Source: an uncultured Micrococcales bacterium
GTDB taxonomy: Bacteria > Actinomycetota > Actinomycetes > S36-B12 > GCA-2699445
Assembly: GCA_903915555.1 (NCBI GenBank)
Contig: CAIWTL010000642.1
Coordinates: 1 to 8,118 of the forward strand
Direction of reading: 5' to 3'
DNA length: 8,118 nt
The notes beneath the pieces were generated by a model that did no database searches, was not told the origin of the DNA, and saw only the letters and a program-made list of their open reading frames with translations. The stretch's first letter is position 1, and each line of letters opens with the position of its first letter. Below are positions 7,015 through 8,118 of the stretch, piece after piece. The translations under genes and the position numbers were made by a program.

Positions 7015-7967
7015 GCCACGGCCCCCGCCGCCCGCGTGCGCGGATCGAGCAGCGCCGCAATGACGTCGATGGCGACGTTCATCAGCACGAACACGGTCAC
7101 GAAGACCAGGGAGATCCCCTGGACCATGGCGATGTCCTTGGATGCTGCCGCCTGCACGAGGTAGGAGCCGAGACCGTTGGTGGCGAACGCCGTCTCAACG
7201 ACAGCAGCAACGGCGATGAGACTGGCGATGGTCAAACCGCTGACCGTGACGATCGAGATGCCCGCATTCCGCACGACATGGCGGCGAACGATCGCCGGGT
7301 AGGGGATCCCGCGACTCACTGCGGTCTGCACATGCTCGGTGCCGAGCTCTTCTCGGATCGCGGCTCGCGTCACCCTCGCGACCACTGCTATGGAGGCAAT
7401 CGATAGGGCAACCGCCGGCAAAATCAGGTGCCAGACAAGGTCGGTGAACGACCCATCACCGGTGCCGAGTGCCGGGAACCAGCCGAGTGTCGCCGAGAAC
7501 ACCATAAGCAGGAGAGTCGCTCCGACAAAGGCGGGAATGGCAGCCATCACGGCGGTGGCCGCCAGGGTCACGAGGTTGCTTGATCGATCACGCAGGCCCG
7601 AGGCGATGCCCAGGGTGATGCCTATCACGATGATGATGATCGATGCCATCAACACGAGGGTCACCGATGTCAGGGCGCGGCCCAGGATGATCTCGCTGAC
7701 ATCCTGGCGCTTGCCGATCGAGACGCCAAGGTCTCCCTGGAAGACCCCACCCAGCCAGGTGACGTAGCGAACAATGAACGGGTCGTCGAGGTTGTAGCGC
7801 GCGGTCAGTGCGGCCACGGCCTCCGGGCTGAGAGTGCGGCCGCCGCTAAGTGCGGCGAGGGGTGATCCAGGAGCGAGCTCGAGCGCGCAGAAGATGATGA
7901 ACGATGCGACCAGCAGGGTCAGGACAAGGCGCACCAAGCGGAGAGCGAAGAACCTCACCCACCACAT
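7011..7967 (-). CDS. dppB: Peptide-type ABC transporter permease, DppB/OppB-type
   Basis: A 318-residue inner-membrane permease, full length for the family. Helix 1 (about 10-31) is followed by the external loop APGSPLAALSGGRTLSPEA and RYNLDDPFIVRYVTWLGG, both DppB hallmarks, with GDLGVSI at 78-84. Further helices lie near 100-124, 132-158, 177-198, 236-260 and 283-306. The EAA-type coupling loop is about 206-234 (EELGTEHVQTAVSRGIPYPA and on). FATNGLGSYLVQAAASKD (261-278) is the usual motif before the last helix. It is the first complete gene in the visible part of the operon, 27 bases after the binding-protein stop, with GAGGGA 6 bases before its ATG. It forms the translocation pore with the DppC-type subunit. 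Confidence 0.95.
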   Translation of the reverse strand: MWWVRFFALRLVRLVLTLLVASFIIFCALELAPGSPLAALSGGRTLSPEAVAALTARYNLDDPFIVRYVTWLGGVFQGDLGVSIGKRQDVSEIILGRALTSVTLVLMASIIIIVIGITLGIASGLRDRSSNLVTLAATAVMAAIPAFVGATLLLMVFSATLGWFPALGTGDGSFTDLVWHLILPAVALSIASIAVVARVTRAAIREELGTEHVQTAVSRGIPYPAIVRRHVVRNAGISIVTVSGLTIASLIAVAAVVETAFATNGLGSYLVQAAASKDIAMVQGISLVFVTVFVLMNVAIDVIAALLDPRTRAAGAVA

Positions 7968-7973
7968 GACGCG

Positions 7974-7979
7974 TCCCTC
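7974..7979 (-). promoter_or_regulatory. Ribosome binding site of the dppB-type gene
   Basis: GAGGGA lies 6 bases ahead of the ATG at 7967, in the 27-base gap after the binding-protein gene. This is the only junction in the window with a real intergenic spacer. That gap is too short for a stable terminator and none is visible, so read-through from the binding-protein gene is expected. Confidence 0.6.
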
Positions 7980-7994
7980 ACGGGGCCGTTGCTG

Positions 7995-8118
7995 CTATCC
8001 GACACCGCCGAGCGAGTCGGCCCACGGCGCGAACATGTAGGTGAAGGACGCAGATTGTCCGCTAATGCCCGAGGACGTGAGGTTGATGTTGTCCGGGAAC
8101 GACATCGGGATCCAGGGC
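7995..8118 (-). CDS. ABC transporter substrate-binding protein, family 5, C-terminal fragment
   Basis: The last 40 complete codons of a gene running off the right edge of the window, closed by TAG at 7995-7997. The translation begins PWIPMSFPDNINLTSSGISG and ends FTYMFAPWADSLGGVG. A Pro-Trp-Ile-Pro segment, an Asn/Ser-rich strand, SGISG and a Phe/Tyr-x-Trp finish match the C-termini of DppA/OppA-like (SBP_bac_5) binding proteins, especially actinobacterial ones. These proteins capture the substrate outside the membrane and deliver it to the permease pair. The position directly upstream of the DppB-type permease supports the call. The part that would carry the signal peptide or lipobox and most of the ligand pocket is outside the window, so specificity cannot be judged. 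The gene is cut by the window edge, not broken. Confidence 0.85.
   Translation of the reverse strand, partial: PWIPMSFPDNINLTSSGISGQSASFTYMFAPWADSLGGVG

Larger units (their letters stand above)
61..8118 (-). other. Peptide-type ABC importer and hydrolase operon
   Basis: Eight genes lie on one strand in the order binding protein, permease B, permease C, ATPase D, ATPase F, amidase, amidohydrolase, SxxK serine hydrolase. Gaps are 27 bp (binding protein to permease B), then -4, -4, -11, -4, -1 and +2 bp. Such spacing leaves no room for internal terminators or conventional promoters between permease B and the last hydrolase, so one mRNA with coupled translation is inferred. The start of the unit lies outside the window on the right. 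No regulator gene is present in the visible part. Confidence 0.88.

Overview
The window holds one tightly packed block of genes, all on the minus strand, so it reads from right to left. G+C is high (roughly 60-65% by eye) and the proteins are rich in Ala, Arg, Asp and Val. The Pro/Ala-rich cytoplasmic extension of the second permease and the C-terminal style of the binding protein resemble actinobacterial peptide transporters. I infer a high-GC bacterium, most likely an actinobacterium; there is no rRNA or other marker to confirm this.

Right part (about 5.1-8.1 kb) plus the next gene (4342-5148): a dipeptide/oligopeptide-type (Dpp/Opp) ABC importer. It has the C-terminal 40 codons of a family 5 extracellular substrate-binding protein, two six-helix permeases (DppB- and DppC-type) and two ATPases (DppD- and DppF-type). 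All four membrane/ATPase subunits are complete and keep their key motifs.

Left part (61-4345): three cytoplasmic hydrolases with no visible signal peptides. They are an amidase-signature enzyme with an intact Lys/cis-Ser/Ser triad, a family 3 (YtcJ/AepA/NfdA-type) metal-dependent amidohydrolase, and a beta-lactamase-fold serine hydrolase (SxxK) resembling 6-aminohexanoate-oligomer hydrolases.

From dppB to the last hydrolase, every junction is an overlap (ATGA, ATGATG, 11 bp, ATGA, TGATG) or a 2-base gap, so this is almost certainly one translationally coupled transcription unit. Its promoter and first gene(s) lie to the right of the window. The simplest reading is an import-then-hydrolyse pathway: the ABC system brings in a small amide- or peptide-bonded compound and three mechanistically different hydrolases open it. 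The amidase plus SxxK hydrolase pairing recalls NylA plus NylB of nylon-oligomer degradation and, more loosely, other cyclic-peptide or lactam catabolism. The real substrate cannot be read from sequence.

There are no RNA genes, mobile elements, CRISPR arrays or non-coding stretches over 60 bases. The first 60 bases, downstream of the last stop, hold no recognisable gene or terminator.
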